Below, piece by piece: positions 36,457 to 45,618 of a stretch of DNA of 64,000 bases. A program made the translations under genes and the position numbers. Position 1 is the stretch's first letter. Every line of letters starts with the position of its first letter. The notes under the pieces were generated by a model, which was not told the DNA's origin, did not search any database, and was given only the letters and a program-made list of their open reading frames with translations. Source of the DNA: Sphingomonas metalli (GTDB lineage Bacteria; Pseudomonadota; Alphaproteobacteria; Sphingomonadales; Sphingomonadaceae); NCBI RefSeq assembly GCF_014641735.1, contig NZ_BMIH01000002.1:434001-498000 (forward strand), written 5' to 3'.

Positions 36457-37734
36457 ATGCCGCACGCCCACCAGCCTCGTCGCGGCACCCGCGCGCTCGA
36501 CGCGATGAACTTCTTCCTCGCCGATGTCCGCGACGGGCTCGGGCCGTATCTCGCCATCTATCTGGTCAGCGTCCGCGGACCGACGCACGGCTGGAACGAG
36601 GCGAGCGCCGGGCTGGTGATGACGATCGCCGGCATCGCCGGGCTGATCGCCAATGCGCCCGCCGGTGCGCTGGTCGACCGCAGCAAGGCCAAGCGCGCGA
36701 TCCTCGTCGCGGCGGCTCTCGCGGTGACGCTGGCGAGCCTCGCCCTGCCGCTCTCGCACGGCTTCCTGGCGGTGACGGCGGGCCAGTCGCTGGCCGCGAT
36801 GGCGGCGGCGGCGTTCGCGCCGGGGATCGCGGCGATCTCGCTGGGGATCGTCGGGCCGAAGGCGTTTACCGCGCGGGTCGGCCGCAACGAGGCCTTCAAC
36901 CATGCCGGCAACGCGGTCGCGGCGGCGCTGGCGGGGGTGCTGGCGTGGCGGTTCGGGCCGGTCGTCGTCTTCTGGCTGATGGCGGGGCTGGCGGCGCTGA
37001 GCATCGTCGCGATCCTGTCGGTGGACGGGAGCGCGATCGACCATGCGGTGGCGCGCGGCTGTGCCGACGACGAGGAAGCGCAGGAGCGCGACGGGCCGCC
37101 GCAGTCGCTGCGGCAGGTGCTGATGGGTACGCCGGCGCTCGGCATCTTCGCGCTCGCCTGCTTCCTGTTCCATCTCGCCAATGCGGCGATGCTGCCGACG
37201 GTCGGCCAGTTGCTCGGCCGCGAGGTGGGGAGCAGCCAGGCGACCTCGCTCACCGCCGCGTGCATCGTCGGCGCGCAGCTGGTGATGGTGCCGGTGGCGG
37301 TGCTGGTCGGCCGCTATGCCGATCGCTGGGGCCATCGGCCGATCCTGCTCGCGGGGCTGGCGGTGCTGGCGCTGCGCGGCCTCCTCTATCCGCTGTCGAA
37401 CGCGCCGGCCTGGCTGCTGTTCGTCCAGCTGCTCGACGGGATCGGCGCCGGCATCTTCGGCGCCCTGCTGCCGGTCGTCGTGGCGGCGATCATGCGCGGC
37501 ACGGGCCGGTTCAACGTCGCGCAGGGCGCGGTCGCGACGGTGCAGGGGCTGGGCGGCGCGCTGAGCACGACGCTGGCCGGCGCGGTGATCGTCGGGCTGG
37601 GCTATACCGCGGCGTTCCTGACGCTGGCCGTGGTCGCGGTGGTGGGGCTGGTGCTGGTCGCATGGAAGATGCCGGAGACGGCGGAAAAGGCCGACGCGGA
37701 ATCAAACCGCCGCCAACGCTTTGAGCAACGCTGA
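36457..37734 (+). CDS. MFS transporter
   Basis: A 425-aa protein with about twelve hydrophobic helices in two halves: MNFFLADVRDGLGPYLAIYL as the first, the loop motif GALVDRSKAKRAILVAAALA after helix 2, PGIAAISLGIVGPKAFTARV, a charged central loop (CADDEEAQERDGPPQSLRQV) and VLVGRYADRWGHRPILLAGL at the start of the second half. The substrate is unknown; the architecture resembles drug/H+ antiporters. ATG at MPHAHQPRRGTRALD is chosen; an ATG at 36406 would add 17 residues. Confidence 0.85.
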   Translation: MPHAHQPRRGTRALDAMNFFLADVRDGLGPYLAIYLVSVRGPTHGWNEASAGLVMTIAGIAGLIANAPAGALVDRSKAKRAILVAAALAVTLASLALPLSHGFLAVTAGQSLAAMAAAAFAPGIAAISLGIVGPKAFTARVGRNEAFNHAGNAVAAALAGVLAWRFGPVVVFWLMAGLAALSIVAILSVDGSAIDHAVARGCADDEEAQERDGPPQSLRQVLMGTPALGIFALACFLFHLANAAMLPTVGQLLGREVGSSQATSLTAACIVGAQLVMVPVAVLVGRYADRWGHRPILLAGLAVLALRGLLYPLSNAPAWLLFVQLLDGIGAGIFGALLPVVVAAIMRGTGRFNVAQGAVATVQGLGGALSTTLAGAVIVGLGYTAAFLTLAVVAVVGLVLVAWKMPETAEKADAESNRRQRFEQR

Positions 37735-37740
37735 CGCCAC

Positions 37741-37981
37741 AGCGAATCTCTACCATGAAATTCTTTAATTGTATTGCCCTGCCCATTGAAAATGCCTCCA
37801 CCTTAATAGTATTTTTTTTCCCCGCAAATGGATGTGTTCGCGCCTTAATTTCGTCCTTACGATATTGGGCGTCAACGCTACAACATTGCTACATAAAGCA
37901 ACTATATTCTTGCACCGACAATACGACGACATGTAAATACCATAATGCGAAAATCCATAAGGCATATCGCCGGGAGGTCTC
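37741..37981. other. AT-rich non-coding patch
   Basis: By hand count about 41% G+C over 37741-37980, far below the surrounding genes. No convincing gene is read here; the only frames are short. It ends at a good ribosome-binding site (CGGGAGG) for the next small gene, so it probably includes that promoter. Confidence 0.6.
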
Positions 37982-38245
37982 ATGAGGCTGCACGCTGCAC
38001 TGATCATGTCTGGGTCCTTGGTGCTGTCTAGTTCCCTGCTAGCTCAGAGGGGATCTGGGGCATGCGATGCCGGATGCGAGTCCGAAGCCGAGTCAGCCTA
38101 TGAGCTCTGTTCGCGCAGGGGCGGCGGCGACGGTTGCTGGCAAGACCGTATGGACGCCCTGAATGCGTGCAAGGCGAAATGTCCAAAGTATAGCGATTCA
38201 ACAATTATGGCGGATCGGCTGAGAAATGCTCTCCTTTTGGCGTAG
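37982..38245 (+). CDS. Small exported Cys-rich protein, unknown
   Basis: An 87-aa protein with a signal peptide (MRLHAALIMSGSLVLSSSLL-A). The mature part has six Cys (ACDAGC, LC, GCW, NAC, KC) that could form three disulfides: ESEAESAYELCSRRGGGDGC. GGGAGG precedes the ATG. It overlaps the next gene by 20 bp. Base composition is lower in GC than the neighbours. I do not recognise a family; it may be a small periplasmic or secreted protein with a helical hairpin CX3C-CX3C-like arrangement. Confidence 0.6.
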   Translation: MRLHAALIMSGSLVLSSSLLAQRGSGACDAGCESEAESAYELCSRRGGGDGCWQDRMDALNACKAKCPKYSDSTIMADRLRNALLLA

Positions 38246-38831
38246 GATTGAAGCCTCGATCATCCTCGCCGCGGGTCTGACGATTATGTTCGTGGCGTTT
38301 GACGCGGAGGCCGCTGTCGCAGCCGGAAAAGACCTCTCCTGGGGTAAGGCGGGCATCGACTTCGATCAGTATCGCCGCGACGCGATCGACTGCGGGACCG
38401 GCGGCGCAACGGCCGATATTTCGCAGCGGGAGGACACCCGCCAAGTTCTGGACGGCACACGCAGGCAGGATCAGGCGATCGATCAGGCGAATGCGAGATC
38501 CACCACCATGGGTGCGCAGGACGGCAGGAGCCTTGATCCGGAGGAGTTCGACAGGATGATGCGCGACTATTCGAGCATCTATCAGCGCTCGATCCGCGGC
38601 GGGATCAAGGGCACGCAGAGATTTATGCAGGATCGCGTCGTAACCTGCCTGCGGTCGCGCGGCTATGTGCCGTTCCGGCTGAACAAGGCACAGACTCATG
38701 CCCGCGACAAGCTGCGGGTCGGGACGATGGAGCGCCGCCGCTTCCTGTATGAACTCGCCTCCGATCCTGCTGTGCTGCAAGCACAGGCGGTGGACGAAGA
38801 GCTGTCGACCGGCCGTCAAAGCGGTGCGTGA
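38226..38831 (+). CDS. Exported or membrane-anchored protein, unknown
   Basis: A 201-aa protein with an N-terminal hydrophobic segment (ASIILAAGLTIMFVAFDAEA), then a helical soluble part with KDLSWGKAGIDFDQYRRDAI, two Cys (DAIDCGTGG and VVTCLRSRGY) likely bridged, and FLYELASDPAVLQAQAVDEE at the end. The CLRSRGYVPFRL segment recurs in uncharacterised alphaproteobacterial exported proteins, in my memory, but no function is known. Translationally coupled to the Cys-rich gene before it. Confidence 0.65.
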   Translation: MLSFWRRIEASIILAAGLTIMFVAFDAEAAVAAGKDLSWGKAGIDFDQYRRDAIDCGTGGATADISQREDTRQVLDGTRRQDQAIDQANARSTTMGAQDGRSLDPEEFDRMMRDYSSIYQRSIRGGIKGTQRFMQDRVVTCLRSRGYVPFRLNKAQTHARDKLRVGTMERRRFLYELASDPAVLQAQAVDEELSTGRQSGA

Positions 38832-38846
38832 GCATCGTGGGTCGAC

Positions 38847-39530
38847 TCAGGCGCGATAGTCGGCCGTGACCGTGCCGCAGGTGGCGACATCCGCCTCATG
38901 GCCGGGCTCGCGGAACGTCTCCGACCGCGCAGCGCGCTCCCATTCGACCATGGCGGGATGCGCCAGCATCGTCTCGACCCAGCGCCCGCCCGCCGGCCCC
39001 ACATCGATGCCATAGGTCCGCACGCGAAAAGCCACCGGCGCGTAGAAAGCATCGACGGCGGTGAAGCGGTCGGCCGCCAGCCATGGACCGCCGAACCGCG
39101 CCAGCCCCTCGGCCCACAGTTCCGCCAGCCGCGCCACGTCGCGTTCCAGCGCGGGCGAGCCGGGATGCGGGGCGACGCGCTGGCCGACAGTCATCGTCCG
39201 CTCGGCTCGGAGCGCGCCGAAGCCGCCATGCATCTCCGCGACGGCGCACATCGCCCAGGTCCGCGCCGCCTCGCCCGCCGGCCACACCCCTTCATGCCGT
39301 TCGGCGAGATAGAGGGCGATGCCGAGCGAGTCCCAGATCGTCCGCTCTTCGTCGATCAGCACCGGCACCTGCCCGGTCGGCGAGAAGGCGCGAAAGGCCT
39401 CGTAATTGTTCGATGCCGCAAAGGGTTCGATCCGGTCGACAAAGGCGATGTCGAGCGCGCGCATCAGCACCCAGGGGCGCAGCGACCAGCTAGAATAGTT
39501 CCGGTTCGCGGTGACCAGTGTGTAGCTCAC
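38847..39530 (-). CDS. Glutathione S-transferase family protein
   Basis: A 227-aa protein: [20 protein letters not shown] (thioredoxin-fold N-terminal part with catalytic Ser region), [23 protein letters not shown] (the cis-Pro of the glutathione site, then the DS that binds the gamma-glutamyl group) and a helical C-terminal domain ([20 protein letters not shown]). It probably conjugates or reduces with glutathione. It overlaps scoB by 4 bp (ATGA) and may be co-transcribed with scoAB. Confidence 0.88.
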   Translation of the reverse strand: MSYTLVTANRNYSSWSLRPWVLMRALDIAFVDRIEPFAASNNYEAFRAFSPTGQVPVLIDEERTIWDSLGIALYLAERHEGVWPAGEAARTWAMCAVAEMHGGFGALRAERTMTVGQRVAPHPGSPALERDVARLAELWAEGLARFGGPWLAADRFTAVDAFYAPVAFRVRTYGIDVGPAGGRWVETMLAHPAMVEWERAARSETFREPGHEADVATCGTVTADYRA

Positions 39531-40177
39531 TCCCGATACGCCGCCGTCGTCTTCGCCCGCACCTCCTCCGCCGTCACGCCCGGGGCGAGTTCGATCAGGC
39601 GGAACGGCGCGCCATGGTCCGGCCGCTGGAAGACGGCGAGGTCGGTGACGATCATGTCGACCACGTTCTGGCCGGTCAGCGGCAGGGTGCAGGCGGGGAT
39701 GAACTTGGGGCTGCCGTCCTTGGCGACGTGCTCCATCACCACGATGATCTTCTTGACGCCCGCGACGAGGTCCATCGCGCCGCCCATCCCCTTGATCATC
39801 TTGCCGGGGATCATCCAGTTGGCGATGTCGCCGCCCTCGCTGACCTCCATCGCGCCCAGCACGGTCAGGTCGATATGCCCGCCGCGGATCATCGCGAAAC
39901 TGTCGGCCGAGGAGAAATAGACCGAGGAGGGCAGTTCGCTGATCGTCTGCTTGCCGGCATTGATCAGATCGGGGTCGACTTCGTCCTCATAGGGGAACGG
40001 CCCGATCCCGAGCATCCCGTTCTCCGACTGGAGCGTCACGGTCATGCCGGCGGGGATGTTGTTCGCGACCAGCGTCGGGATGCCGATGCCGAGATTGACG
40101 TAGAAGCCGTCCTGAAGCTCCTGCGCCGCACGGGCGGCCATCTGGTTGCGGTCCCAGCCCTTCACGTCCCCGGCCAT
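39527..40177 (-). CDS. scoB: 3-oxoacid CoA-transferase subunit B
   Basis: A 216-aa subunit. [20 protein letters not shown] and [15 protein letters not shown] contain the catalytic glutamate (SENG). [21 protein letters not shown] and the [19 protein letters not shown] region are typical. With ScoA it moves CoA from succinyl-CoA to acetoacetate or a related 3-oxoacid. ATG at [18 protein letters not shown] overlaps the scoA stop by one base. Confidence 0.94.
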   Translation of the reverse strand: MAGDVKGWDRNQMAARAAQELQDGFYVNLGIGIPTLVANNIPAGMTVTLQSENGMLGIGPFPYEDEVDPDLINAGKQTISELPSSVYFSSADSFAMIRGGHIDLTVLGAMEVSEGGDIANWMIPGKMIKGMGGAMDLVAGVKKIIVVMEHVAKDGSPKFIPACTLPLTGQNVVDMIVTDLAVFQRPDHGAPFRLIELAPGVTAEEVRAKTTAAYRE

Positions 40178-40884
40178 CACACAGTCTCCCGCTGCCGCAC
40201 GGTGCGGAATTCGATCTTCTTGTCGTATGGCGCGCCGACGATCATCCGCTTCACATAGATGCCGGGCAGGTGGATCGAATCGGGGTCGAGGCTGCCGACC
40301 GGCACGACCTCCTCCACCTCGGCGACGCAGATGCGGCCTGCGGTCGCCATCGGTTGGTTGAAGTTGCGCGCGGTCTTGCGGAAGACGAGGTTGCCCGCCT
40401 CGTCCGCCTTCCAGCCCTTGATGATCGACAGGTCGGCACGGATGCCGCGTTCGAGGATATAGTCCTGCCCGTCGAAGCTCTTCACCTCCTTGCCCTCGGC
40501 CACCTTCGTGCCGACGCCGGTCTTGGTGTAGAAGCCGGGAATGCCCGCGCCGCCGGCGCGGCAGCGCTCGGCGAGCGTGCCCTGGGGGCAGAACTCGACC
40601 TCCAGCTCGCCCGAGAGATACTGCCGCTCGAACTCCTTGTTCTCGCCGACATAGGAGGAGATCATCTTCTTCACCTGCCGGGTACGAAGCAGCTTGCCCA
40701 GCCCCTCGCCGTCGATGCCGGCATTGTTGCTGGCGATCGTCAGATCCTTCGTCCCGGCATCGCGGATCGCGTCGATCAGCCGCTCCGGAATGCCGCACAG
40801 GCCGAAGCCGCCCGCGCAGATCGTCATGCCGTCGAACAGCAGCCCGTCGAGCGCGGCCGCCGCATCGGGATAAAGCTTTCGCAT
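40177..40884 (-). CDS. scoA: 3-oxoacid CoA-transferase subunit A
   Basis: A 235-aa subunit. [20 protein letters not shown] starts it; [20 protein letters not shown], the glycine-rich CoA-binding motif GFGLCGIP, and [20 protein letters not shown] are family features. AAGGAGAAGG precedes the ATG; a longer frame extends into the gap and lacks support. Pairs with the adjacent ScoB. Confidence 0.94.
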   Translation of the reverse strand: MRKLYPDAAAALDGLLFDGMTICAGGFGLCGIPERLIDAIRDAGTKDLTIASNNAGIDGEGLGKLLRTRQVKKMISSYVGENKEFERQYLSGELEVEFCPQGTLAERCRAGGAGIPGFYTKTGVGTKVAEGKEVKSFDGQDYILERGIRADLSIIKGWKADEAGNLVFRKTARNFNQPMATAGRICVAEVEEVVPVGSLDPDSIHLPGIYVKRMIVGAPYDKKIEFRTVRQRETV

Positions 40885-40958
40885 CCACCCTTCTCCTTTT
40901 GCGGTGCAGCGATAGGCGAGGCCCGCACGAAATGCCATAAGGCTCGCCGACCCATTTC

Positions 40959-41052
40959 GTCATGCCGGGCTCGTCCCGGCATCCACGGTTCCGCCAACGC
41001 TTCGACCGTTTTCCGCGCGGAGGAGTGGATGCCGGGACATGCCCGGCATGAC
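40959..41052. repeat. Palindromic intergenic repeat, family E
   Basis: GTCATGCCGGGCTCGTCCCG at the left mirrors GCCGGGACATGCCCGGCATG-AC at the right; CATCCACGGTTCCG is the inner shared segment. It lies in the 446-bp gap 40885-41330 between scoA and rplJ. Confidence 0.85.
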
Positions 41053-41147
41053 CCTTCAGAGAAGCGTTGCGTTTCACCGGCTCTTCCGCTAACGGCGCCC
41101 CCGGACGCAGGGCCTCAGGCCCCGTGTCGCCGTCCTAGACAGCGAGT

Positions 41148-41173
41148 GCCGCGGACCTGCCGCGGCTTAATTT
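41148..41173 (+). terminator. Hairpin in the rplJ leader
   Basis: GCCGCGG-ACCTG-CCGCGGC is a perfect 7-bp stem followed by TTAATTT. It lies 158 bp upstream of rplJ. It could be a weak terminator or part of the structured L10 leader that controls rplJL translation in other bacteria; the sequence does not decide. Confidence 0.4.
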
Positions 41174-41330
41174 CTCGCCGAGACGGGGATAGAGATTCGC
41201 CCGACCGCTATTCCATGCGGCCGGTCCCCCCTTTCCCCATCGCTGGACCATGCCGGGGAGCAATCGCCCACCGGTACGTAACCGGTCGCGCAACCGTTTC
41301 GGCGGCGCGCGGCCAAGTGAGGAGAATGGC

Positions 41331-41846
41331 ATGGATCGGACTGAAAAGGCCGCAGCCGTCGCCGAGCTGAACCGCAACTTCTCCGAGGTCGGCGTGGTGG
41401 TCGTCACCCGCAACCTCGGCATGACCGTCGCGCAGTCCACGGACCTGCGCAACAAGATGCGGGCAGCCGGCGCGAGCTATAAGGTCTCGAAGAACAAGCT
41501 TGCCAGGATCGCCCTCGACGGGACCGACTATGGTTCGATCAGCGACATGCTGACCGGCCCGGTCGGCCTCGCCACCTCGACCGACCCGGTCGCGGCCGCC
41601 AAGGTGGCCGTCGACTTCGCGAAGACGAACGACAAGTTCGAAATCGTGGGCGGCGCGATGGGCGCAACGCCCCTCGACGTCGCGGGCGTGCAGGCCCTCG
41701 CCACGCTGCCGTCGCTCGACGAGCTGCGGGCGAAGATCGTCGGCCTCATCGTGGCGCCCGCCACGAAGATCGCCACGATCACGCAGGCCCCGGCCGCGCA
41801 GATCGCGCGCGTGCTGGCAGCATATGCGGAGAAGGAGGCGGCGTAA
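41331..41846 (+). CDS. rplJ: 50S ribosomal protein L10
   Basis: A 171-aa protein: MDRTEKAAAVAELNRNFSEV, VVVTRNLGMTVAQSTDLRNK-MRAAGASYKVSKNKLARIAL, and the C-terminal helix VLAAYAEKEAA that binds L7/L12 dimers. It anchors the ribosomal stalk. GAGGAGAATGGC leads the ATG. The usual upstream partners rplK and rplA are absent here; a CoA-transferase pair on the other strand lies there instead. Confidence 0.97.
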   Translation: MDRTEKAAAVAELNRNFSEVGVVVVTRNLGMTVAQSTDLRNKMRAAGASYKVSKNKLARIALDGTDYGSISDMLTGPVGLATSTDPVAAAKVAVDFAKTNDKFEIVGGAMGATPLDVAGVQALATLPSLDELRAKIVGLIVAPATKIATITQAPAAQIARVLAAYAEKEAA

Positions 41847-41912
41847 GCCGTCCTGGCATTCCTGGTTTTCAACTGAACTTTGGGGCCTTTATGCCCCGCA
41901 TGGAGAATAGAC

Positions 41913-42293
41913 ATGGCAGACCTGAACGCGCTGGTTGACCAGCTGAGCGAACTGACCGTCCTCGAGGCCGCCGAGCTCTCGAAGCTGCTCGAAGAGAAGT
42001 GGGGCGTTTCGGCCGCTGCGGCGGTTGCGGCGGCTCCGGCCGCTGGCGGCGCCGGCGGTGGCGCTCCGGCCGCTGAAGAGAAGACCGAGTTCGACGTCAT
42101 CCTGACCGGCGACGGCGGCAAGAAGATCAACGTCATCAAGGAGGTCCGCGCGATCACCGGTCTCGGCCTGACCGAGGCGAAGGCGCTGGTCGAAGGCGCT
42201 CCGAAGCCCGTCAAGGAAGGCGTGAACAAGGACGAGGCCGAGAAGCTGAAGAAGCAGCTCGAGGAAGCCGGCGCGACCGTCGAGCTCAAGTAA
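41913..42293 (+). CDS. rplL: 50S ribosomal protein L7/L12
   Basis: A 126-aa protein: N-terminal dimerisation domain ([20 protein letters not shown]), an Ala/Gly-rich hinge ([20 protein letters not shown]) and the C-terminal factor-binding domain ([28 protein letters not shown]). It recruits translation factors to the stalk. It is 66 bp after rplJ and is followed by a strong terminator. Confidence 0.98.
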   Translation: MADLNALVDQLSELTVLEAAELSKLLEEKWGVSAAAAVAAAPAAGGAGGGAPAAEEKTEFDVILTGDGGKKINVIKEVRAITGLGLTEAKALVEGAPKPVKEGVNKDEAEKLKKQLEEAGATVELK

Positions 42294-42368
42294 GCCGCGC
42301 AGCCGGGCCAAGGCCCGGCCCGAGGCCCGTCGGGGCGCGGTCGAAAGGCCGGGTCTCGACCCAGAACA

Positions 42369-42402
42369 GGGGCGGTTCCCGGCCGGGAGCCGCCCCTTTT
42401 TT
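42369..42402 (+). terminator. Rho-independent terminator after rplL
   Basis: GGGGCGGTTCCCGG (42369-42382) pairs along its length with CCGGGAGCCGCCCC (42383-42396), one G-U, followed by six T (42397-42402). It should end the rplJL transcript and so separate it from rpoBC. Confidence 0.9.
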
Positions 42403-42503
42403 GCGCCGGGCGCACGGGAGTCCGGATCGGCCGCCGGTCCGTGCGCAAGATCGGCGTTCCGGCTACCGGGCGTTCATCGGCGCGGCGGCATCCGGTGCGC
42501 CCG

Positions 42504-43559
42504 ATGCTTCATCCCCTGCGCCTCGCCCTGCCCGCCCTCTTCGCCCTCACCCTCATCGCGTGCGGAGGGGCTGGAAAGGACGACAGCCTGCCGGTCGCAG
42601 AAGCCCCGGCGCCCGCACCCTCCGCATCGCCGTCCCCGACGCCGATGCCCGGCCCGACCGCGGCACCCACGCCGACGCCCACCGCCGCGCCCGACCTCTA
42701 CGTGCCGGGCGGGCTGAGCTGGTCCTTCGCGGGCGACATACCCGATGCGGTGCGCCCGGGGATCCGCGACGCGATGGACTGGGCGATCAACCACACCAAC
42801 ACGCTGGCCGATTATCGGGGAATGGTGACCGTCACCTACAATGCCGGCACGCCGACGGCGGAGGCGGGCTATCAGTGGCGCATCCAGTTCGGCGGCGCGA
42901 TCGGGCGGCGGGTCGCGCTGCACGAGCTGGCGCACTGGCTGGGTTCGGGTACCTATTCGGGGTGGCGCGCGCTGCTGGCCGAGGGGCGCTTCACCGGCCC
43001 GATCGCCACGGCGCGGGTCAAGGCCTTCGAGGGGCCGGACGCGGTGTTGAACGCCGACGGCCAGCATTTCTGGCCCTATGGCCTCAACTACGATCGCGAG
43101 TTCGTCGATCCGCAGCGCAACGTCGCGATGGTGGCCGCGCAGCGTGCGGATATGGGGCTGAGCGACGGCGCCGCCGCGATCGCCGGCACCCGCCGCTTCG
43201 TCAACCGGTCGAGCAGCCTGTGGCTCGACGGCCGCGGCACCGCGCCTGCCGCCAGCGCGACCGGGCAGGACTGGACGGTCGCCTATGCCGATGGCTTCGT
43301 GACGCTGGCGGAGCCGGGCGGGCGGCGGATCGATTCGCTCGGCGCGACGGCCGACGGCGCGGCGACCGGTCTCGCCGCCGCTAGCGGTCAGCCGGCGCAG
43401 CAATGGGAGATGATGCCGACCGACGGCGGCTGGTTCCTGCTGCGCAACCGGCTGACCGGCAAATGCCTCGACAATGTCGGCGAACTGAGCGGCGGCGCGC
43501 CGATCCGCGTCTGGTCCTGCGGCGGCCATCCCAACCAGCAATGGCACCTGGCGCGCTAG
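42504..43559 (+). CDS. Lipoprotein with zinc-metallopeptidase motif and C-terminal ricin-type beta-trefoil
   Basis: A 351-aa protein. The lipobox LTLIAC places the lipidated Cys at residue 20; a Pro/Thr/Ala linker follows (about 30-65). The catalytic part has HELAHWLGSGTYSGW (HExxH) and a later DGQHFWPYGLNYDREF that may give further ligands. The C-terminal ~110 residues have beta-trefoil features (IDSLGATADGAAT, GQPAQQWEM, GKCLDNVGELSGGAPI, HPNQQWHLAR). Such proteins bind glycans with the trefoil and cut protein with the zinc domain, probably at the cell surface. It sits between rplL and rpoB. Convergent with the next gene (4 bp). Confidence 0.75.
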   Translation: MLHPLRLALPALFALTLIACGGAGKDDSLPVAEAPAPAPSASPSPTPMPGPTAAPTPTPTAAPDLYVPGGLSWSFAGDIPDAVRPGIRDAMDWAINHTNTLADYRGMVTVTYNAGTPTAEAGYQWRIQFGGAIGRRVALHELAHWLGSGTYSGWRALLAEGRFTGPIATARVKAFEGPDAVLNADGQHFWPYGLNYDREFVDPQRNVAMVAAQRADMGLSDGAAAIAGTRRFVNRSSSLWLDGRGTAPAASATGQDWTVAYADGFVTLAEPGGRRIDSLGATADGAATGLAAASGQPAQQWEMMPTDGGWFLLRNRLTGKCLDNVGELSGGAPIRVWSCGGHPNQQWHLAR

Positions 43560-43563
43560 GAGC

Positions 43564-44331
43564 CTAGTCGCGCCAGCCGCGCCATGTCAGCCGCACGCCA
43601 CTGCCGACGAACAGCGCCGCGCCGACCAGAGAGGCGAACAGGCCCACCCACAGCGCGTCGAACGCCATCAGCGCCCACACCGCCGGCTCCGGCCGCGCCA
43701 TGGCGAGCTTGTGGTTGGCCATGTGCAGCAGCTGGCACGGCGCGAAGGCCGCGGCGAGGTAGAGGGTCAGCAGCAGCGCGGAGGGCAGATGGCTGGTGAA
43801 GGCGGCATGCCATGACAGCGTGCGGTCGCCGACCAGCGCACCGATGATGAGCAGCAGCATGGCCCCCTGAATGACCACGGATGCGGTGCCGAGCGCGATA
43901 GTGAGCGGCATCGACCCGGTCTGCTTTTGAAGTTCACCGAACGGCCAGGCGAGCGCGAAGGTCAACGCGATCAGCAGCACGATACGCGCGAGCGTGCGCG
44001 GCGGGACGAGCAGCGCGCTCCGAACCGATCCGGTTGCCTGAAACCGCGCGAATGCGAGAAAAGCGACGACGAACCCCGCCACCTTGGCATAGCCGAACGC
44101 CCAGCGGGTCGGGTCGTTCGACAGGGCGCGAAACGCATCGATCGAGACGAACATGCCGAGCTTGATCTCCGCGACATGCTGCGCCGCTTCCGGCAGGATC
44201 GCGATCGCGGCGAGCAGCGGCGCGGCGCGCAGCGACCGGCCGCCTCGGCGGTAGATATCGACCAGGTCGCCGGCGATCCGGCGTAACCCGCCGCCACGCG
44301 TTCGTGATTCGGTCATCGTCAGGTCGGTCAT
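43564..44331 (-). CDS. Integral membrane protein, unknown
   Basis: A 255-aa protein with about six hydrophobic segments, including LRAAPLLAAIAILPEAAQHV, GYAKVAGFVVAFLAFARF, LARIVLLIALTFALAWPF, LTIALGTASVVIQGAMLLLI and LLLTLYLAAAFAPCQLLHMA. The pattern resembles uncharacterised integral membrane proteins that carry HAEIKLG-like motifs; I do not recognise a named family. It overlaps the HTH gene by 4 bp, so the DUF2975-HTH-membrane protein trio is one operon. Confidence 0.7.
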   Translation of the reverse strand: MTDLTMTESRTRGGGLRRIAGDLVDIYRRGGRSLRAAPLLAAIAILPEAAQHVAEIKLGMFVSIDAFRALSNDPTRWAFGYAKVAGFVVAFLAFARFQATGSVRSALLVPPRTLARIVLLIALTFALAWPFGELQKQTGSMPLTIALGTASVVIQGAMLLLIIGALVGDRTLSWHAAFTSHLPSALLLTLYLAAAFAPCQLLHMANHKLAMARPEPAVWALMAFDALWVGLFASLVGAALFVGSGVRLTWRGWRD

Positions 44332-44558
44332 GCTTCCCCCTCTTCGTCAGGGTCGCCCTCGACCCAGGTCAGTATCTCGCCCGGCTGGCAGTCGAGCACG
44401 CGGCAGATGGCGTCGAGCGTCGAGAAGCGGATCGCCTTGGCCTTGCCCGTCTTCAGGATCGACAGATTGGCCAGCGTGATCCCCACCCGCTCGCTCAGCT
44501 CGGTCAGCGACAGGCGGCGGCGGTGCAGCAGGTCGTCCAGATGGACGCGCACCGGCAT
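44328..44558 (-). CDS. HTH (XRE/YozG-type) regulator
   Basis: A 76-aa protein: MPVRVHLDDLLHRRRLSLTE, LSERVGITLANLSILKTGKA-KAIRFSTLDAICRVLDCQPG and EILTWVEGDPDEE. This is the short Cro/CI-type helix-turn-helix that usually pairs with a DUF2975 membrane protein. It probably regulates the operon it belongs to. Its ATG overlaps the DUF2975 stop by one base (TGATG). Confidence 0.9.
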   Translation of the reverse strand: MPVRVHLDDLLHRRRLSLTELSERVGITLANLSILKTGKAKAIRFSTLDAICRVLDCQPGEILTWVEGDPDEEGEA

Positions 44559-45082
44559 CAGACCGTGCCCTCCAGATCGGCATCGAGCCGCGCCCCCGCC
44601 GCGAACACCCGCGCCAGCACGAAGGCGACCGGCACCGAGATCCAGCCCGCCAGCGACGGCTGCCAGCCGACCACATCCGCGCCCGTCCGCGCCACCATCA
44701 TGGTCAGCACGCCACTCGCCACATCGAGGCACTGGATCGCGAGCAGCGCCCAGCCGATCGTGGTGACGCGGCCGGCATTGGCGGGGTCGAAGGGCTGGCC
44801 GAGCCGCACGCTGGCGGCGAGATCGGCGAGCGGGCGCAGGCAGCGGTCGATCGGCCAGACCACGCTAGCACTGAGCAGGCCCAGCAGCCGCACCTCCCAG
44901 ATCATCGTCATGACCGGTGCCGCCGCGCCATATTTGCGCATGAGATGCGCGGCGAAAGGCTGCTGGAACAGGAAGGTGCCGAGGATGAAGAGAAGAGCCG
45001 CGACGCCGAGCGCGATGTTCGCCACCGCAAGGCCGCGCAACGCCCGCTCACCCCATCGCACCAGCCGCGTCTCGTCGCGCAT
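44558..45082 (-). CDS. DUF2975 membrane protein
   Basis: A 174-aa protein with four membrane helices: LAVANIALGVAALLFILGTF, TMIWEVRLLGLLSASVVWPI, IGWALLAIQCLDVASGVLTM and LAGWISVPVAFVLARVFAAG, plus the conserved LAASVRLGQPFDPANAGRV segment. The start at MRDETRLVRWGERALRGLA has AGGGAC just upstream; ATG 45115 is a possible longer start. DUF2975-HTH pairs are common small membrane/regulator modules with unknown signal. Confidence 0.82.
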   Translation of the reverse strand: MRDETRLVRWGERALRGLAVANIALGVAALLFILGTFLFQQPFAAHLMRKYGAAAPVMTMIWEVRLLGLLSASVVWPIDRCLRPLADLAASVRLGQPFDPANAGRVTTIGWALLAIQCLDVASGVLTMMVARTGADVVGWQPSLAGWISVPVAFVLARVFAAGARLDADLEGTV

Positions 45083-45618
45083 GTCCCTGCCCCCGGTTTC
45101 GACCGGGCCGGTCATGCGCGATTTATCGTTAATCGGCAAGTGGCATATCGAATATCGCTATAGCCGAGGAACTGCCTGTGTGACGATATAGTGTGCGACG
45201 GTCCTTCAGTCGGTAGTCGAGAAGTCGATGCTGTCGAAGCGATTGGCGTTCGCCGGCTCGAGCGCGCCGACCGGATCGCCTGCGGCGCGTGCGGCCGCGC
45301 CAGTCCGGCCGGTCGCGTCGGGCGCCGGCATCGTCGCCTGTCCGGCGCGCGGTCCGGCAACGTCGGCGGCATCTGCGCCGCGAGCGGTACCGCCGCCAGC
45401 AAGGCCGCCGCGCCTGTTGCTCCCTACCGGGTCGCCATGATTGCCCCACAGCCTTGATCCGACGAAAGGTTCCTCATCGATTCGGGTCTGTCGAGTCCCC
45501 GTTTGACACGGTCCAACAGCCTGCCTATATCGCCGTCTTCACCACAGCTTCCGGGAAACGATGCGCCGTCGCGCAGTGCGTCGATCGAATGGGAGGCTGC
45601 CGGTTCAGGACGCTGGAA

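Noticed and set aside
45228..45440. A 70-aa plus-strand frame upstream of rpoB
   Set aside because: Ala/Pro-rich, no ribosome-binding site, no recognisable domain; it looks like a random frame in GC-rich DNA.
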